From NCBI GenBank assembly GCA_001792465.1, contig MGGO01000031.1, forward strand, positions 1 through 64,000: DNA of 64,000 nt, in the 5' to 3' direction. Positions 43,266 to 51,580 of the stretch are shown piece by piece. A model generated the notes under the pieces. The model saw nothing but the letters and a program-made list of their open reading frames with translations. It ran no database searches and was not told the DNA's origin. The position numbers and the translations under genes were made by a program. How positions within the stretch are numbered: the first letter of the stretch is position 1; every line of letters begins with the position of its first letter. This DNA is from Candidatus Woesebacteria bacterium RIFCSPHIGHO2_01_FULL_44_10. Its GTDB lineage: Bacteria; Patescibacteriota; Microgenomatia; UBA8517.

Positions 43266-43868
43266 ATGACTGAAGAAAAAGAATTATTAACAATTTTATC
43301 TGAAGACGAGTACAAACGAGTTTTGGCCCGTTTGCGAAAGGAGTTTGGTGAGCCTAAAACTCAAAAACGTCTATCGCTCCAATCTGATGATTATAGTCAA
43401 ACAGATATTGATACCAGAATCCGGATTACAAATGGCAATGCTGAGTTGATGCAAAAGGTTGGTGATTGGAAGAATATTACCAAAGGAAAGTCCCGCACAG
43501 AAATTTCTATCCCTCTACCAAGTGACTCCAATGTAATTGCGGGTTTATACAGAATAATTCGTAATCTAATGAAAGGGCCGAAGATTGAAAATATTGTTAT
43601 GCAGTTTGAAAGTTTTATCTGGGAAACTAAGAATATCGAAATTAAGCTGACTCATCAGTTTGGCAAAAGTGATGCTTACAACTGTGAATTTGAGGTGCTA
43701 GATAGCTCGTACAAACCTAAAGATCTTATGAAAAAATATAATGTCCCTATAAATTCACCCACACAAACTGAGGATTTTTGGAGAAAGTGGAATGAAAAGG
43801 TAAATTTAAACGCTGACCAACTAGCTGATGAGGAGTTATTGGAGATTATTAAAAAATATCTAGATTAA
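43266..43868 (+). CDS. Possible CYTH-like protein
   Basis: 200 residues. A DTRIRITNGNAELMQK segment, an alternating RTEISIPL strand and a YNCEFEVLD strand recall the beta-tunnel of CYTH triphosphatases and class IV cyclases, though the ExExK signature is not clear. If correct it would bind a triphosphate. It follows the methyltransferase after four bases. Confidence 0.4.
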   Translation: MTEEKELLTILSEDEYKRVLARLRKEFGEPKTQKRLSLQSDDYSQTDIDTRIRITNGNAELMQKVGDWKNITKGKSRTEISIPLPSDSNVIAGLYRIIRNLMKGPKIENIVMQFESFIWETKNIEIKLTHQFGKSDAYNCEFEVLDSSYKPKDLMKKYNVPINSPTQTEDFWRKWNEKVNLNADQLADEELLEIIKKYLD

Positions 43869-44267
43869 ATCAAAAGCTTTCTTCTCGTCTTCATGTTTCA
43901 TAATCCCTTTTACTTTTTCAATTAACTTCCAGTCACATCCAATACTTTCTTCATTTAAAGTAATGGTGACATCCAAATTTTCCACTTTTAGTGCTATAAA
44001 ATGAGCTTCGGTTGGCCCGTGTTTGCCCTCAAACTCAATTTTATGATTTAAGTTTTTGGTTTCTTTGAATTCGCTTATCCCTAATTCTTCACTGGCCTCT
44101 CTTTTAGCTGCTTCCTCAAGGTTCTCACCATCTTCAACATCTCCAAAGGTGATAGTCCACTCATTCTCGTATCCATCAAAAGGTTTGTTGTGCCGAAGCA
44201 GAAATCTTTTATTTCCTTCTGGGTCAATTGTCCAAACAATTACAGCTACTTTTTGATGTTTGCTCAT
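43860..44267 (-). CDS. Nudix hydrolase (second copy of the duplicated cassette)
   Basis: 135 residues with a full Nudix box (G-x5-E-x7-REASEELG). It is nearly identical over most of its length to the protein at 25791-26198, and synteny with the coupled GrpB-like gene is kept. The divergence is spread along the gene, so the duplication is not recent. Confidence 0.85.
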   Translation of the reverse strand: MSKHQKVAVIVWTIDPEGNKRFLLRHNKPFDGYENEWTITFGDVEDGENLEEAAKREASEELGISEFKETKNLNHKIEFEGKHGPTEAHFIALKVENLDVTITLNEESIGCDWKLIEKVKGIMKHEDEKKAFDLI

Positions 44268-44761
44268 ACTTTCAAGATTCTACTATAAAATTCATACTTC
44301 GCTTTTTGATAATCTTTATAACTTTTTCCATCAAAAGATAGCTTCAAGTCTTCGTATTCTTCTAATAATTTTTGGTTGGATCTCAGAATTTCATAAACTT
44401 TAATCTGCCTTTCTGGTGATTCAGTCAAATAAACTTCTATCTCGTAACCATCTTTCTGAAATTTCCACTCAACAAAGGTTTTGTGTGTATGCTTTGGTTT
44501 TCCAAATAGGTTTTCTAAAGCTGGCAAGTATTCACCGAATTTATTAGATTCTGATAACGCATAAATATCAATATCATTCTGTCCTGCAATTCCAAGTGCT
44601 GTTGCTCCCATAAATGATACCTCAACATCAGGCAACTTCTCTTTGATTCTTTTAACTATCAAATCTCCAGCCTCTTTTGCTTTTGGATCGAAAGGCAAGA
44701 CAGCAATTTTCTTTTTCGGATCAATTTTAGCTAAATAATTTTGTTCATCTCGCGTAAGCAT
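44264..44761 (-). CDS. GrpB-like nucleotidyltransferase-fold protein (second copy)
   Basis: 165 residues. It shows FMGATALGIAGQNDIDIYAL and the C-terminal EEYEDLKLSFDGKSYKDYQ, and is a paralogue of 26195-26704. It overlaps the Nudix gene by 4 bp and is divergent from the ITPase-Nudix fusion. Confidence 0.65.
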   Translation of the reverse strand: MLTRDEQNYLAKIDPKKKIAVLPFDPKAKEAGDLIVKRIKEKLPDVEVSFMGATALGIAGQNDIDIYALSESNKFGEYLPALENLFGKPKHTHKTFVEWKFQKDGYEIEVYLTESPERQIKVYEILRSNQKLLEEYEDLKLSFDGKSYKDYQKAKYEFYSRILKV

Positions 44762-44785
44762 GTTTTATTATACCCGTGTTGAGAC

Positions 44786-44791
44786 TATAAT
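44786..44791 (+). promoter_or_regulatory. -10 box of the ITPase-Nudix gene
   Basis: A perfect TATAAT ends 7 nt before the ATG at 44799. This decides the start over an upstream in-frame codon at 44760. Confidence 0.55.
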
Positions 44792-44798
44792 TCATTGT

Positions 44799-45740
44799 AT
44801 GAAAGTAATCATCGGCTCCAACAACAAAGATAAAATAAAGATCGCTAAAGATGCTTTAGGTGAACTTCATCTGGATGTTGAAGTTGAAGGGAAAAAAGCA
44901 GATTCTGGGATTGCAGATCAACCACTGGACAAAGAAACCACTCAAGCAGGTGCAATAAACCGTGCTAGAAATACAAAGATGCAAAATCCAGAGGCTGATT
45001 TTTCGCTTGGATTGGAAGGCGGACTCCATGATTACGGCGAGGGTTATCATCTCGTAACTTTTGCTTGTTTAGTTGACAAAACCGGTAACAAATTTGTCGG
45101 TGAAGGCGAGGAAATCCACTTGCCGATAGAAGTTTCTGAAAAAGTAAAAAACGGAGAATGGTTTGGAAAAGTTATTCGAGAGTACGCAAAGAAAAACAAA
45201 ATTGACAACAATTTAATAACCAGATTGTCTCCTTTTGCCCAAGCAATTCAAAACGCATATGCTGAATATCTCAAAAGTTATGGAGACTTGGGACATAGGG
45301 ATAAAGCTTCAGGAGTTATTACGAATAGTGATGGTAAGCTTTTGATAGTTCAATTAACTACCTACGGGGAAGGCCAATGGAATTTTCCTGGCGGGGGGAT
45401 TGAAGACAACGAATCCGAAGACCAAACTATTTTGAGGGAGCTTAAAGAAGAGTTGGGAACAGATAAGTTTGAGATTGTCAGAAAAAGTAGGTACATTGAA
45501 AAATACGAATGGCCGCCTTTTGTAATTGCTAAACGGCTAAAAGCTGAAAAAAGAACCTGGAGAGGTCAAAGAGTAAGATATTTTTTAATTAAGTTTCTCG
45601 GCAACGACAAAGATTTAAAACCTGATTCTGGAGAAATCGAAAAAATAAAATGGATTAAGAAGGAAGAACTAAAAGGCCATTTCATTTTTCCTAAACAATT
45701 GGAATTAGCAGAAAAGGTGATTGAAGAGTTTCTTATTTAA
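44799..45740 (+). CDS. Fusion: inosine/xanthosine triphosphatase (YjjX-like) + Nudix hydrolase
   Basis: 313 residues. Residues 1-165 match the NTPase_I-T/DUF84 family (VIIGSNNKDKI, DQPLDKETTQAGAINRAR, FSLGLEGG). Residues 175-313 are a Nudix domain with GGGIEDNE-x7-RELKEELG. Both activities remove abnormal nucleoside triphosphates, so the fusion is a two-step nucleotide-cleaning enzyme. It sits in a cluster of similar genes. Which bases it clears is unknown. Confidence 0.82.
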   Translation: MKVIIGSNNKDKIKIAKDALGELHLDVEVEGKKADSGIADQPLDKETTQAGAINRARNTKMQNPEADFSLGLEGGLHDYGEGYHLVTFACLVDKTGNKFVGEGEEIHLPIEVSEKVKNGEWFGKVIREYAKKNKIDNNLITRLSPFAQAIQNAYAEYLKSYGDLGHRDKASGVITNSDGKLLIVQLTTYGEGQWNFPGGGIEDNESEDQTILRELKEELGTDKFEIVRKSRYIEKYEWPPFVIAKRLKAEKRTWRGQRVRYFLIKFLGNDKDLKPDSGEIEKIKWIKKEELKGHFIFPKQLELAEKVIEEFLI

Positions 45741-45996
45741 AGCCAATTACTTGATATCCGTGTTTTTCAATTTCTTCTTTACTCCAAAAAGACAAGTCCT
45801 TGGTTTTAACAATGTAAGTAACCTTTTTATCAATGGTTCTACCCGTGTAATCTTTTCTTTCTGGATCCCATTCGCGGAGGACCAGAACATCTCCTTTATT
45901 GCACCCAAAGTCAGCCAACCTAATTTCAAAAGTTTTATCGCCCCTAAGAATTGCCTCAAAATACTTTGGCCAGACTTTCTTTTCTATTTTTGCCAT
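45733..45996 (-). CDS. ASCH/DUF3850-like RNA-binding protein
   Basis: 87 residues. It has KVWPKYFEAILRGDKTFEIRLADFGCNKGDVLVLREWDP, cut here into KTFEIRLADF and GDVLVLREWD, the core of DUF3850/ASCH proteins. These are thought to bind RNA or modified nucleosides. It converges with the ITPase-Nudix gene (8-bp overlap). Its promoter region is dispersed repeat copy C. Confidence 0.75.
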   Translation of the reverse strand: MAKIEKKVWPKYFEAILRGDKTFEIRLADFGCNKGDVLVLREWDPERKDYTGRTIDKKVTYIVKTKDLSFWSKEEIEKHGYQVIGFK

Positions 45997-46023
45997 AACT
46001 TAAGTCTACCACAAACAAAACTG

Positions 46024-46181
46024 TATCAAAACATATCAAGATTGAAGTTTGAGACAACCCCTTTTTATAGTGTCTTAAATGTCTCACTTCGGCTACACTC
46101 AGTGCAGGCATTTAGCCTTAAAAGTGATACACTTGGAGTTAGAGCATATGGGACTATCTGGTACTAGACCCTGAAGCTCAG
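46024..46181 (+). repeat. Dispersed cassette-boundary repeat, copy C
   Basis: Contains TATCAAAA, ATCAAGA, GAGACA, CCTTTTTATAGTGTC, TTTAGCCTT, GTGATACACTTG, CTAGACCCTG and GCTCAGC in the same order as copies A and B. An extra CTTCGGCTACACTCAGTGC stretch is inserted after GTCTCA. It ends in an intrinsic terminator, which suggests the rightward part is transcribed. Confidence 0.6.
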
Positions 46182-46199
46182 CAAGTGAGCTTTATTTTT
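46176..46199 (+). terminator. Intrinsic terminator at the end of repeat copy C
   Basis: GCTCA (46176-46180), loop GCAAG, TGAGC (46186-46190), then TTTATTTTT. The stem is short but the U-run is good. Confidence 0.6.
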
Positions 46200-46267
46200 A
46201 TTGACATAACCTCTTAAAACTTTTGTTTAAAACCTGCTAAAATGTGTCCAGAATAAGGTTTTGATCC

Positions 46268-46609
46268 ATGAAATTAATAGCTAAAAAGATTTCTCTAAAA
46301 GCTATCGAAAAACTGGCGAAAGCTAAATTTGGGAATTTAGTTAAGGCTGTGGTCGATGTTGAAAAAGAGATCATGGTCGTTGACGGTGAGCTTCATTCGG
46401 ATGAGGAGGCACTCCTTTTGTCCCATAGTTCAAAACAAGAAAATCTTTGGGGTATCAACCTCTACCCGCAGCTGAAAGGAGAGGATTTTATCGAATTTGA
46501 TTCCATGATAAATGTCAGGCCATCTTTCGGAAATAGCTCCCGAGGCATTGATAACCCTAAAGTAAGAGAGAAAATAGTGGAGATTGTCGAAAAATTGGTT
46601 AAAAAATGA
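46268..46609 (+). CDS. DUF5674 family protein
   Basis: 113 residues. The pattern KAKFGNLVKAVVDVEKEIM, GELHSDEEALLL, LWGINLYP and FIEFDSMINVRPS is that of DUF5674, a small family common in Patescibacteria. Its function is unknown. It overlaps the next gene by 4 bp. Confidence 0.75.
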   Translation: MKLIAKKISLKAIEKLAKAKFGNLVKAVVDVEKEIMVVDGELHSDEEALLLSHSSKQENLWGINLYPQLKGEDFIEFDSMINVRPSFGNSSRGIDNPKVREKIVEIVEKLVKK

Positions 46610-46968
46610 GTGTCCAACACAAAAACTTAGCGTCCGGTAATTGGGGTAAAATGCCTCTTGCCGCGCAGCTTGCCAATGTAGGCAGCGAAGTAGAAAGAAC
46701 AATTTCCTGGAGTCAAAAAGGCAACCAAGATTACAGCCAAAAAGCATTTGCGCGGGCGCTTGAGCTTCTGGCTCTGACAAAAACTCACTGCAAGAAAAAT
46801 TCTCAACTGAAAGAAGTTGGTAGAATTTATGAACTTTTGGTCGATTATTTTGCAGGCAAAAACGACTATGGCTCAACTGACCAGTTGTGGAAAAGATATT
46901 TTAGCTGCTACACCTACCTGACCGCTAATGTTAGAAACACATCCTTAGATACAAATTTGATATCTTGA
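46606..46968 (+). CDS. Helical hypothetical protein coupled to DUF5674
   Basis: 120 residues, mostly helical (AQLANVGSEVERTISW, AFARALELLALT, LWKRYFSCYTYL). It resembles the small helical proteins that follow DUF5674 in related genomes, with no known activity. The ATGA overlap makes a joint role with the upstream protein likely. Confidence 0.5.
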   Translation: MSVQHKNLASGNWGKMPLAAQLANVGSEVERTISWSQKGNQDYSQKAFARALELLALTKTHCKKNSQLKEVGRIYELLVDYFAGKNDYGSTDQLWKRYFSCYTYLTANVRNTSLDTNLIS

Positions 46969-46998
46969 CTTCGGGAAATATTTGGTCTATCGTAAATT

Positions 46999-47829
46999 AT
47001 GCCCGTAGAAAAAATTGCCCTCTTCAAAGGTAAAAAAATTCGCCGTCATTGGGAAAACAATCAAGAACAGTGGTATTTTTCTGTAATCGACATTGTCGCT
47101 GTATTAACAGAAAGTACAATCCCCAAAAGGTACTGGTCAGACCTAAAAAGTAAACTTCGTGAAGAAGGTAGTGAGGTGTACGAAAAAATCGTACACCTGA
47201 AAATGGTAGCACCAGATGGTAAATATTATCCAACCGATGCTGCAGATACTGAGACTGTGCTGCGTCTAATCCAGTCGATCCCCTCACCCAATGCCGAGCC
47301 GTTCAAACTCTGGCTGGCACGGGTGGGTTATGAGCGACTTGAAGAAACTGCCGACCCTGAATTAGCTATAAATCGTGCCCTCAAAATTTATCTTCAAAAA
47401 GGTTACAGCCGCGAGTGGATCAATCAAAGGCTCAAAAGCATAGAAATTCGTAAAGACCTGACTGATGAATGGGAAACACGTGGCGTCAAAGAGGGAATAG
47501 AGTTTGCTATACTAACAGATGAAATTACCCAAGCCTGGGCAGGTTTAACTACAAGACAATACAAAAATCTCAAAAGCCTAAAAAAAGAAAGCCTGCGGGA
47601 TAACATGACTAATTTGGAATTAGTCTTGAATATGCTGGCTGAAACGGTCACAACTGAAATATCAAAAAAACGAAAACCAAAAGGCTTCATTCCAAGTAAA
47701 AAGATTGCCAAAGAGGGCGGCGGTATTGCCGGCAATGCCAGAAAACAAATCGAAAGAAAAACCGATAAAAAAGTTGTCACTAAAGAAAATTTTCAAACCA
47801 TGAACAGGAAGAAATTGACAAAAGGCTAA
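46999..47829 (+). CDS. BRO-N domain protein
   Basis: 276 residues. The BRO-N domain is at residues 1-115 (IALFKGKKIRRHW, FSVIDIVAVLTES, AADTETVLRLIQSIPSP, FKLWLARVGYERL). The C-terminal half is helical and ends basic. BRO-N proteins bind DNA and are known from phages and viruses; CPR chromosomes carry several. A clear paralogue is encoded at 52601-53440. Confidence 0.8.
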   Translation: MPVEKIALFKGKKIRRHWENNQEQWYFSVIDIVAVLTESTIPKRYWSDLKSKLREEGSEVYEKIVHLKMVAPDGKYYPTDAADTETVLRLIQSIPSPNAEPFKLWLARVGYERLEETADPELAINRALKIYLQKGYSREWINQRLKSIEIRKDLTDEWETRGVKEGIEFAILTDEITQAWAGLTTRQYKNLKSLKKESLRDNMTNLELVLNMLAETVTTEISKKRKPKGFIPSKKIAKEGGGIAGNARKQIERKTDKKVVTKENFQTMNRKKLTKG

Positions 47830-47852
47830 CTTTTAAGTTATCGTAGTCAGAC

Positions 47853-48266
47853 ATGAAAACTGCAGTTATAGTTGTAGTTTTAATTGCTGTTTTGGCCGGG
47901 GGTGGGTTTTTTGCTTATCGATCAATGACTTCCAGGACCCCCAGCCAACCTGCAGTTACCGAAACGGCAACTGTTACAACGCAAACCCCTCAAGCTTCAC
48001 CAACAATTACATATGATAGCTCCGGCTTTTCTCCAGCGACCATCACCGTTGGCGTCGGGGAGGCCGTAACTTTTGTAAATCAGTCAAGCCGCGCAATGTG
48101 GATTGCCAGCAATCCCCACCCGATTCACACCGGTCTGGCTGGTTTTGACGCCAAAAAAGGCATTGGTAACGGGGAAAGTTTCAGTTTCAGTTTCACCAAG
48201 GCAGGAGAATTTGGCTATCATAACCATCTCAATCTTTCTGATACGGGAACCGTTGTTGTCGAGTAG
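47853..48266 (+). CDS. Membrane-anchored cupredoxin-like protein lacking the Cys ligand
   Basis: 137 residues. An N-terminal hydrophobic helix (VIVVVLIAVLAGGGFFAY) acts as anchor, then a Thr/Pro-rich linker, then a cupredoxin fold (GFSPATITVGVGEAVTFVN). His residues lie in NPHPIHTG and YHNHLNLS, but the Cys of blue copper sites is absent, so any copper centre would be of a different type. It is convergent with the RnfD-like oxidoreductase gene, only two bases away. Confidence 0.75.
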   Translation: MKTAVIVVVLIAVLAGGGFFAYRSMTSRTPSQPAVTETATVTTQTPQASPTITYDSSGFSPATITVGVGEAVTFVNQSSRAMWIASNPHPIHTGLAGFDAKKGIGNGESFSFSFTKAGEFGYHNHLNLSDTGTVVVE

Positions 48267-48268
48267 AA

Positions 48269-49714
48269 TTATTTCTGATGGCGATCTGTGTAGCCCGGGA
48301 AAAAGTCTGTTTTGATCCCTGCCACTTTCATCTTTGAAAGCATTTTGGCAAAAATATCAACCATCGGTTGGGGGCCGGAGACGTAATAAATTCTTTTTTT
48401 CCAGTCGGGGACTTTTGTTTTAATCAGTGCTTCGTCAATATAACCGTCCTTTTCGGTAACAACATAATGGGTTTTAATCCCCACCTTTTGGGCTTCGTCA
48501 AAAAGCTTTCTAAAAGCAATATCCTGGAGCGTGGAATTTGAATATAAAAGCACAATGTCTCTTTCTTGCTTTTTATCAATCAACCAGCGGGCCATGCTGG
48601 CAAAGGGCGTGATCCCGATACCTCCGGCGATAAAAGCCAGGGGAATTGTTTTATCTTTGGGCAGGACAAATTCACCAGCCGCGTCCATGGCCACAATTTG
48701 GTCCCCTCCTTTGAGGTTGGAAAGAGTCTTTTTAAAAGAACTGGCCTCATCTGGAACCCTGACCGCAATCATAATGTCTTTTTGGGTTGGTGAGGAGGCA
48801 ATGGTGAAATAGCGCCGTACGCCCCGGGCGTCAGGTCCAACGTGAGGCAGAGTCCAGTGCAGAAATTGGCCGGGCCGATAATCAAACGAAGCCGTTTTTG
48901 CAAAATGAAACGCGTAGGTATTGTTGGCCAGTTTTTCTTTGGTTTTTAAAGTCAGAATTGTCCTGAAAGGCAGAGAAAGCAAGTAAAAAAGAATATTACC
49001 CGCCAGAAGTGAAGCTTCCAGGGTGTAGCCCACTTTTACAAACTGCTGAGTTAGAATAAGCACGACCGCGACAAAGCCGGCATAAATAATTTGTTTTTTG
49101 GTTTCCACCGGGGAGGTCAAAGGCTCAATAAGCATGACCGAAACAAAAAAGATAATCGGGCTTACTCCCAGAAAGCCTGATCCAAGCAAGTAAGTTGCCA
49201 AAAAGACGGCTGCCAGTGTAAATCTTTTGATTTTAGTCAGAATCAAAAAGCCACCAATGGCTGTAAAGGCAGTTAAAGGTGGGCTGCCCACCCACCACGA
49301 AGCACCAATACCGCCAAAAACCGCCATTGCCGTTACTGCCAAAGCCGCCGGGTTGAAAATGTGCCTTTTCCTGATTGCCAGAACGTATTTTGAGACCATG
49401 GCGGCAATTGCCACTAAAGTCAGAAAAACAAGCTGTCCGGGAAAATCTACCGGACCGACAATTAAGGAAAGAATTAAGGCGGTAATGGTGGCCGATTCGG
49501 AATTGGTAACCGCACCAAAAATTTTCGAAAAAATTCTGTTGGCAATATTTGCTACCAGAAAAAGATAAACAGCCTGAAGAGCAATCTGAACCGGCGGGAG
49601 TGGTAAAACTCCCAAAAAACCTTCAACGACCGCAAGTGTTAAATAACCAATCAATACATACAGGATTAACCGATACATGGTTAGCCTATTGAGAAGATTG
49701 GTCAGCCAAGTCAT
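48269..49714 (-). CDS. Fusion: RnfD/NqrB-like membrane domain + FAD/NAD oxidoreductase
   Basis: 481 residues. The first 240 carry about eight membrane helices and an FNPAA motif like NqrB/RnfD subunits. The remainder is a ferredoxin-NADP-reductase module: RRYFTIASSP binds FAD, GGIGITPFASM and YYVSGPQPMV bind NAD(P)H. It could pass electrons from NAD(P)H into or across the membrane without a full Rnf complex. The neighbouring cupredoxin-like protein is a possible partner on the outside. Confidence 0.82.
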   Translation of the reverse strand: MTWLTNLLNRLTMYRLILYVLIGYLTLAVVEGFLGVLPLPPVQIALQAVYLFLVANIANRIFSKIFGAVTNSESATITALILSLIVGPVDFPGQLVFLTLVAIAAMVSKYVLAIRKRHIFNPAALAVTAMAVFGGIGASWWVGSPPLTAFTAIGGFLILTKIKRFTLAAVFLATYLLGSGFLGVSPIIFFVSVMLIEPLTSPVETKKQIIYAGFVAVVLILTQQFVKVGYTLEASLLAGNILFYLLSLPFRTILTLKTKEKLANNTYAFHFAKTASFDYRPGQFLHWTLPHVGPDARGVRRYFTIASSPTQKDIMIAVRVPDEASSFKKTLSNLKGGDQIVAMDAAGEFVLPKDKTIPLAFIAGGIGITPFASMARWLIDKKQERDIVLLYSNSTLQDIAFRKLFDEAQKVGIKTHYVVTEKDGYIDEALIKTKVPDWKKRIYYVSGPQPMVDIFAKMLSKMKVAGIKTDFFPGYTDRHQK

Positions 49715-49777
49715 ATCCTAATGTTATCAAACAATTTGGCATTAATTTTCATTCTGATGCTATTATATACCTGCAAT

Positions 49778-50326
49778 ATGAAAATCGTTGCCACACTAAG
49801 AAATCAACAATATATATTCGAAACCAAGCCAGGTTTGTTTTCAAAAGACAAAATAGATTTAGGAACTCGGTTATTAATTGAAAATATGGAAATCAAAAAT
49901 GGTGATACCGTCGTAGATCTGGGGTGCGGCTACGGCCCCATTGGCATTGTTGCAGCCAATCTTGCACCCGAAGGAAGAGTCTATCTGGTCGATATAGATA
50001 TTCGAGCCCTCAAATACGCAAAAATTAACGCCGAGATCAATAGCACAAAAAATGTCGAAATTCTGGCAAGCGATGGTTTTGAAAAAATACCGCCCGAAAT
50101 AAATTTTGATGTTGTGCTGTCAAACCCTCCAAGTCATATGCCTAAAGAAACGATTATTGAGTTTATAGAAAATTCAAAAATGCGACTCAGAGAAAACGGC
50201 AAATTATATTTTGTAACCGTAAAGAGGATCAAACCGCTGATTAAGCGTGAATTTGAAAGAGTCTTTGGCAATTACAGCTCAGTTGCGTCAAAGTATGAAC
50301 ACGTAATCTCATTAGCTAATATATAA
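49778..50326 (+). CDS. RsmC-like methyltransferase
   Basis: Start at the ATG at 49778 after a TATTATAT box (182 residues). SAM motif VDLGCGYGPIGIVAA, catalytic SNPPSHM, DIDIRALKYAK. It fits the small-domain rRNA guanine-N2 methyltransferases (RsmC/RlmG group). The exact target is unknown. Confidence 0.82.
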   Translation: MKIVATLRNQQYIFETKPGLFSKDKIDLGTRLLIENMEIKNGDTVVDLGCGYGPIGIVAANLAPEGRVYLVDIDIRALKYAKINAEINSTKNVEILASDGFEKIPPEINFDVVLSNPPSHMPKETIIEFIENSKMRLRENGKLYFVTVKRIKPLIKREFERVFGNYSSVASKYEHVISLANI

Positions 50327-50327
50327 A

Positions 50328-50465
50328 ATGATTGTCAAGAGAAAAACTGGTTACTTTGTTTTAAGCGAGAAAACGCGGAGGAACTTGGGTGGACCGTACA
50401 AAACCAGAGAAGAAGCCAAAAAGCGCCTGCGGCAGGTGGAATTTTTCAAAAGGCAAAAAAAGTAA
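50328..50465 (+). CDS. 45-residue basic protein
   Basis: A short ORF starting one base after the methyltransferase stop. It is highly basic, with KTGYFVLSEKTRRNLGGPY and YKTREEAKKRLRQVEFFK. This GGPYKT-x-EEA-x-KRLRQVE pattern is a recurrent tiny protein in CPR and phage genomes. It is too long and too well patterned to be chance. Role unknown. Confidence 0.65.
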   Translation: MIVKRKTGYFVLSEKTRRNLGGPYKTREEAKKRLRQVEFFKRQKK

Positions 50466-50470
50466 CTATC

Positions 50471-50986
50471 TTAAGCAGGTTCCATAATATAACCTCTAGT
50501 CACACAGTTTTCCCGCATCTTTCTGATTTTCCCCATTAAATCAGCGTTAGAAACTAATCCGTCGAGATGCAGTTTATAACTGAATAAGGTTCCACTCTTG
50601 ATAGAATCGTGTGTAGTTGTTTCTTCATAGACCGGTGGCTGGTCCGGAAGATTGAGAAGCCGCTGTCTGAATTGATGCATACTTTTTACAGTGGCTCCTC
50701 GTAAAAAATTCATGCGAGGAAAATTCTCACTAAAATTGTCTTCATTTCTCCACCAATCAACCAAGGCTGATAGGGCAGCCCCAAAAACCGTGCCGTATTT
50801 AATAGGATTGCCTTTACCATACCTGCTTGAGTACCGATCAGGATAAAAATGCATGTGCCAACTATTCCCTGTACGCTCAATTCTCAAGCCGGTATTTCCA
50901 AAAGCTACGGCGTGAATGTTTTCTCCATCATATATATACTTAGTCTCAAAATTTATTGGCTCGAGCTTTTTTTCCTCTTCCATCAT
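50471..50986 (-). CDS. Hypothetical protein
   Basis: About 171 residues from the ATG at 50986, which lies 8 nt after a TATTAT box on the minus strand. Contains WHMHFYPDRYSSRYGKG and ALSALVDWW. No family is recognised, and no signal peptide or membrane segment is seen. Confidence 0.5.
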   Translation of the reverse strand: MMEEEKKLEPINFETKYIYDGENIHAVAFGNTGLRIERTGNSWHMHFYPDRYSSRYGKGNPIKYGTVFGAALSALVDWWRNEDNFSENFPRMNFLRGATVKSMHQFRQRLLNLPDQPPVYEETTTHDSIKSGTLFSYKLHLDGLVSNADLMGKIRKMRENCVTRGYIMEPA

Positions 50987-51073
50987 ATAATTAAATAATA
51001 CTATAGCCCTTGACAGATAAAATTCATATATGCGTATACTGGTATATAAGTTTTTTGAAGGGGGTGAGGAGAA

Positions 51074-51286
51074 ATGGCAGCAAAAAAACCTCAAATGAAA
51101 GGGTTAGATTGGGTAGCTTGGGTACTTGTGGTTGTGGGTGCCCTTAACTGGGGATTCGTAGGAGTAGCTAACTTGAACTTGGTAGAATCAGTTTTTGGCG
51201 TTAGCGCTTCCCTAGTTTCAGTCTTTTACATACTAGTTGGCCTCGGAGGACTCTATATGGTCTGGATGGCCCTAGGAAAGAAGTAA
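51074..51286 (+). CDS. DUF378 membrane protein (YuzA-like)
   Basis: 70 residues with two membrane helices (WVAWVLVVVGALNWGFVG, VSVFYILVGLGGLYMVW). The VGALNWG motif is characteristic of DUF378. It has a GGTGAGGAG ribosome site, and TTGACA at 51009 with TATACT further on as likely promoter. Function unknown. Confidence 0.82.
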   Translation: MAAKKPQMKGLDWVAWVLVVVGALNWGFVGVANLNLVESVFGVSASLVSVFYILVGLGGLYMVWMALGKK

Positions 51287-51580
51287 GGAGTTTATAACTT
51301 TCACCTGATCTCTAATCAATTGTCCTGCGTCGCTATCGATCTTTTCGTTTAAGTATTGAATGATTGATTCGTCGTAGGGGTTTAAGTGGAATTTATCCAA
51401 GAACTCTTCGTGATGGTCAGAGTGGAGGTTGTCTAAGATGCAACCGACTATTTTGTGGTGGATAAGTTCATCTACTATCTGCCACAATTCTTCTTTCTCT
51501 TCCTGAGTTTGCGCTACTTTACTGATGTGTTTTTCTACGTCAGATAAATCTAGTAAACTGTCGTAGAAAATTTTAGACAT
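51272..51580 (-). CDS. Acidic helical protein (DUF5663-like)
   Basis: 102 residues, acidic and helical (LLDLSDVEKHISKV, EELWQIVDELIHH, FLDKFHLNPYDE). Resembles the DUF5663 helical proteins of Patescibacteria. No function is known. It overlaps the gene upstream of it by 8 bp. Confidence 0.5.
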   Translation of the reverse strand: MSKIFYDSLLDLSDVEKHISKVAQTQEEKEELWQIVDELIHHKIVGCILDNLHSDHHEEFLDKFHLNPYDESIIQYLNEKIDSDAGQLIRDQVKVINSLLLS

